A stretch of DNA of 64,000 nt from Actinernus sp. WN-2022 (taxonomy: Eukaryota > Cnidaria > Anthozoa > Actiniaria > Actinernidae). The position numbers and the translations under genes were made by a program. Positions within the stretch are counted from its first letter, which is position 1. Each line of letters begins with the position of its first letter. Below the pieces are notes generated by a model, which saw nothing but the letters and a program-made list of their open reading frames with translations, ran no database searches and had not been told where the DNA came from. Location: NCBI GenBank assembly GCA_030867875.1, contig JAOWCC010001589.1, forward strand, positions 78,887,537 through 78,951,536, given 5' to 3'. Below, one piece after another: positions 11,901 through 26,900 of this stretch.

Positions 11901-14900
11901 CCAGATTTGTTTCGAACAATTATAATCCTACTGTAAGCACATCTAATTTAGTCAGGTCATTAGGTTGGGACACTCTAGAACAAAGACGCCTCCTTAATCA
12001 ATCAGTGCTGTTTTTTAAAATTAGAAATGGGCTGGTAAACATCCCTTTCCCTGAGTGTGTTACTACTTCCTCCAGATCTAGTAGACGCCATCAGTTTAAG
12101 TACACACAACTTCCAGTTAATGTATTAGCATATAGCTATTCTTTTTTCCCTAGGGCTATAAGAGTATGGAACCTGCTTCCGTATGAAGCAGTTTCTGCTA
12201 ACAGTCTAGCCAGTTTCAAGTCAGCCGCCCTGCCTGCCATTCGATCTATGCAGGTGCCTAGCCACCTGCGCAGGCTATAGATCGCTCGTATATATGTTTA
12301 GTTATTATTCTTATCTATTTAATATTTACTTAATATTTTGGTATGTGTCACGATTTAAATCGCGTAGCTTATTATTATTATTAGTAGTAGTAGTAGTAGT
12401 ATTATTATTATTAGTAGTAGTAGTAGTATTATTATTATCATTACTATTATGTTACTTAGTTTATTATTATTATTCTAATTTATATATTATTTAAACTCCC
12501 AGTATTAGTGAAAACTATCCCAGGGAGTATAACCATCTAAGTATCTAAGTATCTAAGTATCAATACTATTTCACTCTGGTTATAGCTCATATGCATCTCT
12601 ATAGTTATACCATCTCTCTACACGGCCACCCACCACTATTACTCCATCGTCGCGGACTCTGGGGCACAGGCTTCGGAATTTTCCTCTTTCCACGTCCTGC
12701 TTCATGGCTTTCTGGGCTTCCACTATCCAACACTGATCGCTCAGATTTGGCGATGTCTGTAGCTGGCATATTTTAAGGTTAACTTCCGGTTGTTATGGTA
12801 CATGGAACTGCACTCTTGCTGTCACTGTGATCATCTTCACATAACTTGATCATGAGTACTTGTTGATATTGATCCTAGTTGCTAGAGTGTCTTCGGTCCT
12901 GATCTCTGTCGTCATTACTACTTTGACAATCTCGGAAAATTCTTGCTTACTACATCTACTGCTCACTGCAGGCCACTCAGATTCTGGCAGCTTTAGAAAG
13001 TCAGGCGCTTTCTGCCACGAACTATTTTGGCCAATCTCGTTAGGCTTCTTGCCTCGTATAAGCCAATCTGAAATATTAAGTTCACTCTCGCTCCAATACC
13101 ACTCTTCGGGATTGGTGCTTTCTTGAATCTCTCCTATGCGTGTGGCGGCGAATGTTTGAATCGATAAGATTCCTTCTGAGCCATGGCAGACCCATGGCAT
13201 GCATTAGGGGCATGCACTAGCTAGGGGAGCCTGGATGGCGCAGTGGTTTAAGCGCGTCGCCTCTCACCTCTGTGGCTCAGGTTCGATACCCGAACGCGGC
13301 GCTATATGTGAGTTGAGTTCGGTTGGTATCTCGCCCTTGTTCCGAGAGTTTTTCTCCGGATCCTTCGGTTTTCCTCCCTCCACCAAAACCAACACGCTAA
13401 ATTTCAATTCGATCTATGGATTAGCCCGGCGGGCCCTGGCTTTGATCAGCCCCTATTGTTGTTTCAGGTCAGTCCCGTTAGAAATTCAGAGTCTATCAGT
13501 GAGTCCACGAAGTAATAACACTTGACAAACTGATAACTGGACTCCTCTATGAGTACCTTTACACGCTTATTCGGTACTGTTCCACATAGCTCGATCCGGT
13601 CGATCGATATTTTCTTGATTGGGGTGAGACGATTTTTGGAAACAACTAGGTTGCTGTCAAATCTTCCATCAGATAGTTCCCACCTCACGTAGGCACATGC
13701 GCTATATATATATGCGTTGTCTAGTCCATTGCTGAAGATGACTAAGGCGGGTTCGTCCACTACATTCGATGGCCTGGGGCATTCTCTCACACTTGACGTC
13801 GTCCATGTCAAACAAATCTAAAAAAAACTTGATCCAGTCATTTCTGCATTCTTCTGGTATAGGATCATCCCAATCCAGCTTCAGTCCAATTCAGATTCCA
13901 CACAGCTGTCTCATCATGATTTTTGCTCTGACAGTGAATGGGCCTGTCAATCCTAGCAGGTCATAGGTACTGTTGACCTTCGATAAAATCATGCGCTTCG
14001 GTTAGCTTTACTGGAACTCCGATCCCATTTGGAATCTGTTCCATTTTCAGATCTTGCTCAGTGTGCAATTTCTTCTTATTTTGGGAGAAGTTCAACTTGC
14101 CCTTGAAGCGGAATTGATCTTTGATTGGACTCCAGGCGACTCCAAGTACCTTTTCCGTGGCGCCGTAGATGACTGAGTTGGCATTAGCATATCTTCCTCA
14201 TTATTTTGATCGCCTGACAGAATCCAGCTCTTGTCGACCAACTTCTGTATATCTCGTCTATATAATTCTTTGAGCCAATCCTTGTCACTGACACTGTCGA
14301 TGATATCATCCATATAGGTATTGCCTCTGATCATTGTGGCTACATGGGGGCTACATGCATGGGGATATTCTTCCTGATTCATCTTAGCTGGCTTTCTTAG
14401 GGCAACCGTGGCGATAGCACCAGAAGGTTTGTCACCGAAGGAAACCCTCTGTATAACATAGGTGTCTGGTTCTCAGTTCCGCTGTCCATATCTCGCCACA
14501 AGAAGCGGTGTGTATTCTGCTCGATGATATTCGAGAGAGTGATACATTTTCTTTATGTCCCCCATTAATGCCACTTCATTCTCTCTGAATCTTATGGGCA
14601 CTTCTAGTAGGCTGTTTCGGAGGTCCGGTCTTTTGCCCAGTACTCGTTCAATACATGGTCCATGTAGTTTGCACTTCTATTGAACACAATTCTCACTGGG
14701 ATCGTCTTGGAATCAGGTCCCAGAACATCATGATGTGAAATGTAATGCACAGGTCCGTCATAGGTATCTAACTCATTCTTTGTGAGTTTCCGGGCTATTC
14801 CCCTGGTTACCATATCGTGTATTCGTTGGGAGAAAGTGATTCTAGTGCGCGCTATCACGTAATGCGTGACGCGAGCAAAGACGCAATCCGTGGTATGTGC

Positions 14901-17900
14901 TTTTATTTCCAATGGCAATACGCCAAATAGAAAACGAGAAACCGAGCAGTTGTTGTAAAATACAATTGTTTCAAATGATCCATTGACTGGAAAGTTCATC
15001 GCGCTGTACGTACCTGACGATAATATATTGATCTACACGATAACAATGTGTCTACAACTTTATAGAAGCAGTAAACACAAATCTCATAAAAATCGCAACA
15101 AGAGCAACAGAAGGACACAAGAGGGGAGTACAGGGCCACATGAGCAGAGACTTACTTATTATTGGTCTGATAAAGTTTCAAACTTTTTTTAATGTGGTAG
15201 ACTGGTAGAGAACAATCTTGATCACTGCTCAGTTAAACGACGTTAAACTTTCTAGCATTACAAAGATAATAACGTTCACTTACCATGTGTATCCTGGCCG
15301 TGTAATGTCCAAAGCATGCAATCATATTAGAAATGACGGCAACCCTGTAGACTGGAACCTTCCAGATTGAGAAGTCGAATATACTTTTCAGAAAGCCTTT
15401 TTGATCCCCTGCGTTCTGATCTAGCTCTTCGTATTCGCCATCCTTCTCAATGTCAGGATCATACAAGAATGTCAAAAACATCAACGCCATGAACACAATC
15501 GCAATGACACGAAGAACATACCTCCAGCTCATTATATCTAGAAGTGATTGCACTAACGGTCCCCAGCAGATTGTACCTATCCCTACAGTACTGGCGACTA
15601 TTCCAAAAGCAAGCGAGCGGCGCTTTTTGAAGTACTGACCAACGATGAGGTAGCAAGCACTCTGGATACAGCTGCACCCAAACCCAAATATTAGGCTGTA
15701 TGAGAAGTACATAGGGATGATGCTGTTAGGGAATGAGCTGAGTAAAAATCCTGCTGCAGATATGACGTGACCAATTGCGCCAATAAGTCGGCAGCTATAG
15801 CGATCACACAGCTGACTGGAGATGATAGTGAGGCACAGGTAGAATGCAAACCGAAGAGAACCAACGAGTGCTGTGTGAAGAAATACATCCAAATTTGGTT
15901 TAGTTATTTAATATGTTGCACTACCTATCTATCAATGTACCCAACAACCGCCCAGCGAGGCCCAGTTTAATTAAGTATCCACCTTAGTTACCAACTACAC
16001 CAAATTATTTAGACTCGCATAACTCGTCCATTTTGAGGAGCACAATTATGCAAATGAGGTCACGTTGACCCCTCCACTGACCTTTTTTAAACAAAATTTC
16101 AATAGCAAACAGGCCAATGAGTAATCTTGGCACGGCTTGACCTGGCTTTCATTATCTGCCTTCACAGTAGAACATATTTTTATCCATAAGGGGATATTGA
16201 GCAAAACAGGTCACGTGACCTTGTACTCGATTTAATAATCAGCGGTTTTCTCCTTACCAATAGATTTGTGTGTCTCCAAGTCCTCAATATTTTAAAACCA
16301 AAACGGTTCTTAAAGAGAGCGTCCTCAATGGCCCATTTGCAGTTGAACTTTCACACAAAGCAGCGTCACGGTAATATGTCACACGACTGCAGTTTTTGCT
16401 TTAACCATTCACCCTTCTCACACAGCGGCCATGTTGGATAGAAGCAATAGATGTTGCGTGGCCTCGCACTGAGCAGATTCAGAACGAGTTTAGCCCGCAA
16501 AAACAAAGGTTTTTATTCTCCTGGAACTCAACATGGCCGCCGCGTGAGAAGGGTGAATTGTCTACTGGGTCAAATTGCCTTAAATTAGTGAAATCCAGAG
16601 TGCTAACACAACCCCCCTCAGTCCAAGTTTGGCTAGGCCTGGTCTACGCACTGCCGACCTTTTAAGCCAAGGGCTCAACCTTTCCCACAATGTTGTTGAC
16701 AACGACTTATGTAAAAATTACGGAATTTTGAATTTTGGACAAATGAGGCACTGTAATAGAGCTCGAGGACATCATAAAGTCTGAGGACGGTTGAAAACTA
16801 CTTGGTGCAAGGTAAGAAGGAAAAGCTCATTTTGTTCTGTGAAAAGCAATTGCGGAATACAACGCCACTTCATTTAATTAATAATTAATTTTCATACAAA
16901 CCTCCTAAAAACCTAACCACCAAATAAAAAATTACCTAACCATTTTAAACCCCAAATCATTCATAGAATGAATCAAAATACACCTGAACTTTAATGGAGA
17001 ATTTAGCGAAGGTTTCAAGATATTTTTAAGTGTCACTGCAGTAGCGTGTAGCGTGTTGTTGTTCATAAAATGGCAAGGAGAAAGCGAAAAACCTTATCTG
17101 AATTATCTAAGACCAAGCAGGGTGAATGATACAATTGACCTGACATAAGGGCTTATTATTTACCAGGCAATACTATAATGCCCTGTTGTCCAAGTTGTTG
17201 GTGGGTTTCCCAGTGGTCTAGCTTGAAACCACTTGGACCCAAGTCTTATCGGCTGCAATGGAGATGTTGAGGTTCCTAAATGTGAGCAGCATGCTAGACG
17301 GACTTTGTTTATAAATTTGGTTGTATCATGGGGACAAGGTTGCTGCGGGCTCGATAGTCAAGAAGTCGTCCAAAATATGACACACAAAATAGATGGAGCA
17401 CTTGTTAAATAGGATCCATTCTATGGCATCAGACAGCTGATTGAAAATGAAAGGAGCGCTTCTCAGACCGAAAGGTAGAACTTTGTCAGAGAAATACTTG
17501 ACACCCCAAAACATACCAAAAAGCTCATAATCGGAAGTTAAGCAGAATATGCCGGAATGCGGGTTCAATATCCGTCTTGGCAAGGAAGCACCCTTGACGG
17601 AGGCTAAGAATTCCCTCGATAGCTTTGTCTATGGTAATGTATTGCAAACTATGGTCCTCCTTAGAAATTGAGTGGTTTATGCTAGTCACCCCTGATTTGG
17701 GGAATGACAGGTGGAAAATTGTCCTAAACTTGTTAGAATGTTTCTTGTGGACTAGACCAATTGGAAAAACATGAAAATGTACAAATGGCAGCTTAGGAAA
17801 GGGGCCTGCGACACGACCTAAAGCAACCTCTTTAGCTAAGTTTGCGGTTACAATATCTGGCTGAGCTAGGGCGGTTGGCAAATTTTTTGAAAATCTGGGG

Positions 17901-20900
17901 ACACGGGGACCATTAAAGCCAATATCTGCCCCATGCTCAATGTCATTATCCCTAAATCATTTTACAATAAGTACTGTTCTAGTATACCCTTAACAGCTAC
18001 CAGTGTTGTAATTTCAACATATACAGGGGAGATAATTTACCCTTTGGGTGAAGCTAATGTGAGTGTAGAGTACTCTGGAACCAGTTATTCACTGCCTCTC
18101 ATCATTGTACCTACTGGAACTAGTGCTTTGTTTGGCTGTAACTGGTTGTGAGCAATTAAGCTAGATTGACAGAGCCTACCAGGAATGACGCAAGTGTACC
18201 AGGTTCAATCTGAAACTGCTGACTGTTCTACTGATACAGAAGAGCTTGACATCTGTTCTAGAAAGGTATCATACGTTGTTTGAGTCTAAGCTGGGATACA
18301 ATGGTCCTCCCGAGGACTTGCGGGTAGTGCTTATTGTAGTAGATAATCCCTTAAATATAAGGACAACACACCCTTTCAACTCTAGTTACCATGTGCTCGC
18401 TCCCTTTACTACTCTTTATATGTACGCATGCGTGAAACAACATCATACACAGGTATCCTAAATAGCAATATGTAACAGCTATCCTTCCTCCTTAAAAGGA
18501 AACAGTAACATTAACAATGTTAAAATGTGAATAAACAACAGTTCATAGCCGTCCTTTTAGTAACTCCTAGGAAGTCTCCTAGGTCTTGTTGGGTTGTTGA
18601 TCGGCGGAGAATGCAGTGTTACATCAAAACCAATAGTTTCTGGAGCCTTCTGTTCCAATAAAGGCTAGAATAGCTGACCAGTAGGTGTTGACTTGGCTCA
18701 GTTGGAATCTGTGCGCTACCGTCGGAGTTTGCATCGGCAAGGCAGGCAAGACTGGTGGACTGGATGCCAATGGACTTTCATTTGGAACTGCACTAGAGTA
18801 AAAGGCTGGATCCTTGACTGTTGACTTAATTTGCTCTTCCTGGCACTTGATAAGCTGGTCGACATGTCTTTTCCACTTACGGCCTTGTACATCTACAGCA
18901 TAATGCCTTGTAACAAGAACTTCAGTTATCCCACCACGTAACCATTTCTCTCTCCCTCCATAATTACGTACCTGATGGCTGTATCTCCTACTTGGAACTT
19001 CCTGAAACATCTATTTGCTATTCGGTTCACAACAGAGTTCTGCTTAGCTTCAACATGGAGTTGAAGTGAAGGGGTTAGCAGATTTAAACGAGTTCGCAAG
19101 TTCCTCTTCATAAACAAGTAGTTGAATGTGGAGTATTACGATACACCAACATGTACCTTGCAACTACCACGTCTGCTCCTGTAAGTTTGCCTTATTTGAT
19201 AACTGCATGATTTCAGTATCTGATCTACCCTTTGAGCTTGCCCATTTGAAGGCTTCATGTGTAAGGCGCAGATGTCATTGCAATGATTGGCTCCGTCTTG
19301 AAAACAGAACTGTTGGAATTCATCTGAAGTGAATCGAGGACCATAATCTGAGATAAGAGTAGGCCTTGTCTGCTGAATATTTCACGAAGAACTGTGATGA
19401 TTGCTTTTGTGGTAGTTGTTATATATTGCTATTTGGGATACCTGTGTATGATGTATAGTTTCACGCATGTGTAAAGAGTAGTAAAGGGAGTGAGCACATG
19501 TTAGAGTTAAAAGGTTGTGTTGTTCTTATCTACTACAATAAGCATGCACGGTATACCATATTTACTCGAATCTCGGACGCCCCAGGCTTCTATTTAAAAT
19601 TTGGCCTCGTCGACCCGGTGTTAATTCGAGACCCGACGTCTAATCGATTAAATACGGTACAACAATTTGGCGACGAGGATGGGATATTACAATTGTCCTT
19701 CTGAGGACTTGCGATTTAACAAAGAACCAAATTTCCACAGAGCACTGAAGACCTGTTCCATATGCTTTAAAGTCCAAGGTTGAAAAAGTCCTCCTAAAAA
19801 TGGAGAATGATGGTGCACGTGTAATTGAGAGAGTTTCCGCTGCACCGTGTGCTGCCCCTATTGTAATAGTAGGCAAAAAAAACTTTGATGAAGTTCGTGT
19901 TTGTGAAGATTTCACTGTAATCTACAATGCTTGTGTGGATGTTAAGACAACCCCAAGATAGAGGATCTTCACGAAGCCTTAAGAGGATGTAAGGTGTTTA
20001 GTATTCTGGATATGAGTAAAGCCAGTGACAAAGGAATCACAGCCTTACCTCACAATCAATACCCACATTGGGCTGTTTTCATTTACACGATTACCCAACT
20101 CTGGTCCTGCAATTTTCCAGAGAGTAATGGACAATACTCTTGATGGTATTCCTAGTATGGTGAGATTCTGGTTGCTGGTATGGACAGTGCTGACCACTTG
20201 TACACCCTATCACAGGTGCTTGAGATACTTTCGATCTGCTACAGGGTTCCAGCTAACTCAGCCTGGCAAAGTGTCATTCGCTATTATCGCACCAGTTCGG
20301 CCATCTTGGATTGAAAGCGAGGCTACCGGGTTGTCGGTTACGTAGCGCTTATTATTTGCTCTGTTGGTCGCGAGTTTGGATGAAAAAGCTACTTCATCTC
20401 CACTTCTGTAATTCCAATTGTACAAATGATAGCCAGAAAAGAAGATCTAGGGATTCTTTTCACATATTTGATTCCAATAAACAGCTGAGAAAGCGATGGA
20501 ATTTGAAAATACGCGGATATGTCGGCCCATACTCCAGGCTTCGATAAATATCCAGAGTGAGTAAAAAAACAGCTGATTATAAATACTTATTCACTTAAAT
20601 AAGTGTGACAGGTTCCCTCAGACTCACAGATAGCACAAGTCCATTTTCTACAGGTAAAATCAAAAGAGAGAAACCTCAATACAGAATACCCTGCCACTTC
20701 AAGTGATCACTTGAAAACCTGTGAAAAATCCTTCATAATAATTTATAGCTCGATCGGGTGTACTCGTTCTTTTGGTTGGAAATGGTTAGGGTTTTTGGAA
20801 AAGTTTGGGGTAGGTTTTTAGAAGGTTTGTATGAGGATTTCAGAAAATGCATTATTAATGAACCACAAGGGTTCACTTGCATGGATGGCTGATAACATTG

Positions 20901-23900
20901 CATTGGTACTATATATACATAATGGCTCCTGATACATATATCATTATGTAATAAATATGTTTATTGCATGCTTGTATGTAATTGAGATGATGATAATGAC
21001 AGTAACTGACTTGCAATGTTGGGCCATTATCAACAAATGGTAGCCTGCGTCGCATCCGAACTAAACACCGGTTAAGTCCGTCTGCGAATTAACGAACGAA
21101 AGCTTGTTTGGACCCCCAGCGGAGTAGCACGATTATATGTACCCTCCTTTGATTGGTTTTTACTAATGCCCATTCTTACACGTCTTCTGAATGGCCATTC
21201 AACTGTCACCAGTGCGACTTACGGCTAATTTACATTTCAAAATATGTCAGATCACGTTGAGAAAAGCGATGGCATCTGTACAATATCAGTTTGAGATCAA
21301 GATTTGTTTGTTAGAACAAGAGCAGTTGACCGTAGTTGAGTTCAAATGTGGCACATACTAGATCTTTCCAAGCTGCATGGGAGATTTGTTTGTGTTACTC
21401 GACGTATAAATCTCTCAATGATCAAGCACCTGAATATATCAAGGAGCTTTTGACTATATATAAGCCTAAACGTAACTTAAGATCATCTACACAAAGTCTA
21501 CTTGTCGTGCCATCTTCAAACTCAAAGAATTATAGTGACAGAACATTCATGGCAACGGCTTCAAGACTCTGGAATTCTACTCCCATACATATCCGCTGTG
21601 CAGAAACTTTAAAGATATTTAAATCATTACGTAAAACTTATCTTTTTAGCAAATATTTTACTAGATAAGTTTTCATTTTATTTTATTTTATCTCAGAATT
21701 ATGTAAGAGCATTGAGACTTTGTGTAGCGCTCCCAAAACTATTTATTATTTTTATTATTATAACAATCTCCGAGGCTGGTGACAGTTGAATGGCCATTCA
21801 GAAGACGTGTAAGAATGAGCATTAGTAAAAACCAATCAGAGGACGGTACATATAATCGTGCTACTGCGCTGGGGGTCCAAAACAAGCTTTCGCTCGTTAA
21901 TTCGCAGAAAGACTTAACCGGGGTTCAGTTCGGATGCGACGCAGGCTAACAAATGGCTACTCGGAAATTGACCAAAATTACCCGTAGGGAAAATGAGATA
22001 TGGGTCATTTGACAATGTACAATGATGATAGTGACAATGGAAATGTTACTAGTGATGATATTAATGCAAAACAATATTGATGTTGATGGCAGTGCTAATA
22101 ATGGCAATACAAAATGCAACAATGACTACCTCATTTTTTTTTAATCACCTAACTTTAGGCGGTTTTCAAAACTTTGTACAATTATTTTAATTTCCATAAT
22201 TTATAATTGAAGTGAATATTAATAATTATATTAATATGAATCTAGATGTTCAGAATCAGCTGATCAGGTTGGAGTCTGGCAGTACCTATTTTATAAACCA
22301 ACTATCTTGTGCTTAAGGGGAACAGCCATATTAGCAATATACCATCCAGCTTTTGTACCACTTAATATATTTTTTTAAATAAATTGTAATATATTAAAAT
22401 ATATTGTAATAATAAATGTTATTATGTTAATAAATACTGGCAGACCCTAACACTGTCTCGGTTGTATGTTTTGGTATATTACAACATTTTGTACAATTAT
22501 ATACTTCTGCCATAATCATTGCATGCAACTATGATATTTTTTTAGAAACTACATGTAGCTAGCTGGATGGGTACGGTACTCAAACATCATTTACATCCTT
22601 TTTATCAATATATTATAATTAATAGTATTGCTTTTCCAAGCCAAGCCACAGAAATTATTGAGGATAGCTTGATTTCAGTTTATTCGCAGAAAGAGCATAT
22701 TTTTTTAACCTGTTTAATAAAATCGAATAGACCTAGCAGTCAGGTTACTGGTAAGTAAAATCAGTCTAAACTCCAAAATATTATTATTATTATTATAAGT
22801 AATATGTTTAGCATGGTATAAGGGAAATTAGTTATCAAATTTCCCCCAAGATGAGAGGGAGGATTTATGGCCGAGGGGGATAAGGGAGAATTTGCATAAA
22901 TCCTCCTAAGGCTCGAGGGAAATTTAATCACTAGCTAATTTCCTGAAAGTGAAATGTCATGCTATCACTTTGTAATACTTTATCACCAACTAATGAAACT
23001 AATCTCAGAGAACTTTAGTTTTTCTCTGCCTAAATTAAAGATACCATAGTTGAGTTTAGCCTCCCCTGCAGGCAACTCCTAATTATAATTGGGAAAAAAA
23101 ACGAGAAAAAAAGATGTGAGTTGCCTGCGGAGGAGGCTAAGTTGAGTTGTTTTTTCAAACATTTTGTTAGTATGCTTGATTCAGCAGCATTAGTTGTCTG
23201 GACCCTGCATGGCTTCCCTTGGGGATAAGTGTGTTGTTTTGGTGAAGAATAAATAAAATATCAAGTAAAATGTAAAAATAAAATGTAATATGTGGCTGAC
23301 TAAATACTCAAGGAGCTGCATGCATGGAGTTTAATCATGTCATGCTTGTGGTTTTAAGTATAATTATCTCATGTATGGAAGAAGCGTGTTTAACAAATGA
23401 AGAGAATATCTTTCTTGAGCCGTAAAATAGGTAGGGTTGACAGGCATTGCACCCTACTAGGGACTATTTTTTATAACGACCTGCCATAACCCTTGTCGAC
23501 ATGCATGCCCTTCTAATTTTCATTCTTGCATGTCAACGAGGGAAAATTAGAACAAGTATGCATGCTGATGAGGGAATTTAGAGTTTAAATGTTCCTGAAC
23601 AAACAAAGAAAACTGAGGTGATCATGGTATTACTAAGAAAATCACACATGAAAATCCCAGATTAATTGGAATGACTCTTAGCGACAAATAGCAGGACGTG
23701 CCTGTTTTTATGTATAAGTTCCTAAAAAAAACTAATAAATAAACCTTCATTCCATACCAGAAATTTTACAGTGATAAATTACAGTGATTTCATAACACCC
23801 ATGACCATTCTGATAAAACCTCCCAAAATATTTAACTTTGATTCAGTACAATACATGATATATATTTGACACAAGATTTATTATTCACACATTAAAATTT

Positions 23901-26900
23901 TCGTACAGATGGTCATGCCACTTTTTAAAAATTAGTGCCAATTTATTATTGTCTTATTCGTAAAATGAAAAATAACAATCAAAGTCGAATGTAAATGAAA
24001 ATAGTGCCATGTACACGTGTATTAAGAATTATCAAAATATAATAATAATAGAGTGGTGGCTCGCAGGTGCACGTGTATAACAATAACTTAACATGTTCCT
24101 GATTCGCTCTGCTAGGTCAGGTTTCTCTCTTATTTTTTTACCTGTAGAGACCGCTGCTAGCTGTGAGTCTGATGGAGCCTGTCGCACTTTAAACGAAGAA
24201 GTATTAATTATGTTTTTTTACTCACTCTATCTCTGGATATTTATCGAAGTCTGAAGTGTGGGTCGACATCTCCGCGTATTTTCAAATTCCATCGCTTTCT
24301 GAGCTGTTTATTGGAATCAAATATGTGACTGAAAAGAATCCCTAGATCTTCTTTTCTGGCTATTATATGTACAATTGGAATTACAGAAGTGGAGATGAAG
24401 TAGCTTTTTCATCCAAACTCGCGACCAACAACAGAGCAAATAGTAAGCGCTACGTAACCGACAACCCGGTAGCCTCGCTTTCAATCCAAGATGGCCGAAG
24501 TGCGATAATAGCGAATTGTGAGAAATCATCAGTTACCTATTTGGGTCACATCATAGATGGAGAAGGTCTGCACCCAACAGAAGAGAAGCTGAGAGCAGTT
24601 CGTAATGCCCCCCGTCCCAAGGATGTTACAGCCTTGAAGTCATTCCTGGGACTGCTAATGTTCTATTCAAGGTTCATCATTCTGGCATCACTAAACAACC
24701 TCCTGAGAAAGAATGTGAAATGGAAGTGGACCGGAAGACGGAGGAAGAAACATTCCAACGTGCAAAGAAACTGTTACTAGAGTCAAAAACTCTGGTGCAT
24801 TATGATGATTAATTACCCATTTATCTGTCATGTGATGCTTCTTCCTATGGTGTAGGAACTGTTCTGTCTCACTGTATCGAGGGATGGTATCGCCCTATTG
24901 CTTTCGCTTCGTGCACCTTGACACAGGCTTAGCAGAATTATTCACAGCTAGACAAGTGTTACATGATAAAAAAGGAAATCAAAAACCACGTTTTGGCGTT
25001 TCTCTTTTTGGTGTATTCTTGGCGTTATTAAAGCCAAGGAATAGTGGTTTTCTTAATACATACATGTAATCAATAGGACAATTACCCCTAGGACAATTAC
25101 TGTTGAGTTTCCTCTTCTGACACAGATGTCATTATTGACATTTGGTGTTGGTTTGACGATAATCTGCCGTAGATGTAGCCGACTACCTGCTCCCAGCTAA
25201 AATATATAACCAATATTTAAGTAATCAACATTTAAAAGATAGAACAAACAGTCAATTCTCTCGGATGGAATTGAGGCCGGTTCGTTAGTAACGTTACGAG
25301 AACATCACAAGTCCTTAAATTAAATATTAATGGCAAAATAAAACCACTAATTGAGATATGGATCATCGACAAGGATCATATGCAGATACTCGCCTTATTG
25401 TTTACCTATGTTGTACCTTTGATTTAAATTGGTTACGATTTATAATTATTCTTACCGTTTACAGCTTTTAGGTTTTCTTTATTAAAGTCCGTAGGACTAT
25501 CCTGAAAGATTTTGTCCTTGTATTCCATGTTTCCTTTCTCTTTTAACCCTATTCTCATTAAATATTACCTGGTGGCAGTGACTGAGTTTCTTGCCCAAGG
25601 TAATACTAGCTTCGTAATTATTGGCTGTCAATCAATCTTAACATCGATATAATTTTGCACCTTGTTGTTATGTTCTAGTAGCACATTTAGCAGAGCTTTG
25701 CGTGTGCAAGTTGTGGAAATCCACGCAGACAGTGAATAAGCTCCTCCTTGAGCTTATGTCATTTTGTTTGTTTAGTCATTGACTAGAGAGAACTTTTACC
25801 TTCTTGAATTCACTTGTTTTCGATTTTAACCTAGATATTTCTTCTTGGACAGTTATGTCTTACTGTCTTAAAACGAACATCGTTAAATTTCGTTAGTGTC
25901 ATAATTCTAAAATACTTTAAATATCTTTTTAAGGTTTGTTTGGGTGTACGATTTTACGTGACGTCATGAAGCTATATATCTGGTAGAACAGGTTTATAAC
26001 TTGTTTTCCCAGCATCACACGCGTGTATGTCTTTTACTACTTAAGCAGTAGCATTGGAAAATTGAGTAGAGTTGTTGTTGTTGCGGGGAATCCGCACAGA
26101 GTTGGTTGGTGCGGGGGATCCGTATGGAGTTGGTTGGCGCGGAGCCTACCGCGGAGAACAAATAAAAAACGTCCAACTCAAGTCTCGTCTACTCTCTCAG
26201 AGTACGATCCCGGTTCCTGCGAGAAAACGCCAGTTTGAGCGAATAACTACAGAAGGCGAATAACCACAGAGAGCGATAAATGAGCTCGTCAGGCACCCAG
26301 GCAGGATACGAAGACGAAGAACAAAGGCGGAGAATTTAAGGCGCTGGGAATTCAAAACCCCACCGACACCGATATCGAAGAAGAGATCTTCTACGAAGAG
26401 ACAGTCTGGTACGTCGGCGCAGTTAAAGCCGAATTAGCTGATATTGCCGGCTATCGCGTTGGGAAAGCACTTCTACGCCGAGGCGAAGAGTTAAAAGAGA
26501 AGAAAAAGACAAAGAAGAAAAAGACAAAGAAGAAAAAGACAAAGAAGAAAAAGACGAAAAAGAAGAAACAGACGAAAAAGAATCAAGCGAAGAAGAAGTG
26601 ACAGAAGCAAGTGAGGAAGAAGAACAAGAGAAGCAAGCTACAAAACAAACAGGTGCAAACTAAGGACATTGATTTTATCAGTTGTATTTCGGTTACAAGG
26701 ACTAATAGTGGAAGAATATCAGTTTTAGAACATTAGTGGTTACTCGTTAGGGTGTAACTGATATGTAGACTTAAGTCTCGGTTGTTGCTTGGTAGTTGCG
26801 TTGGAACTAGGCAAAAACAAAACAAATGACAGTGCAATTAATTGAATTCCTATCCAAAATTTTGGGAGACGTGTAATACGTGATATTAAGACAGGTTAGG

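Larger units (their letters stand above)
20276..24516. mobile_element. 4.2-kb element with about 400-bp TIRs inserted in Gypsy RT
   Basis: The left end ATTCGCTATTATCGCAC and right end GTGCGATAATAGCGAAT begin inverted repeats of about 400 bp (20276-20690 and 24105-24516, with small indels). The Gypsy RT reading frame stops at the left edge and resumes at the right edge. TGT occurs at both borders and may be the target duplication, with one extra base at the left. The interior has no transposase I can recognise and hosts later insertions (21041-21948, 22815-22945, 23057-23139). Non-autonomous. Confidence 0.7.

Noticed and set aside
12294..12494. 66-codon ORF with poly-Leu/Val
   Set aside because: Encoded by the ATT/AGT microsatellite of the LINE tail.
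15871..15892. Extension of MCT exon 2 to a TTG-initiated start
   Set aside because: The CACACAG acceptor at 15871 and the phase match to exon 1 explain the sequence better.
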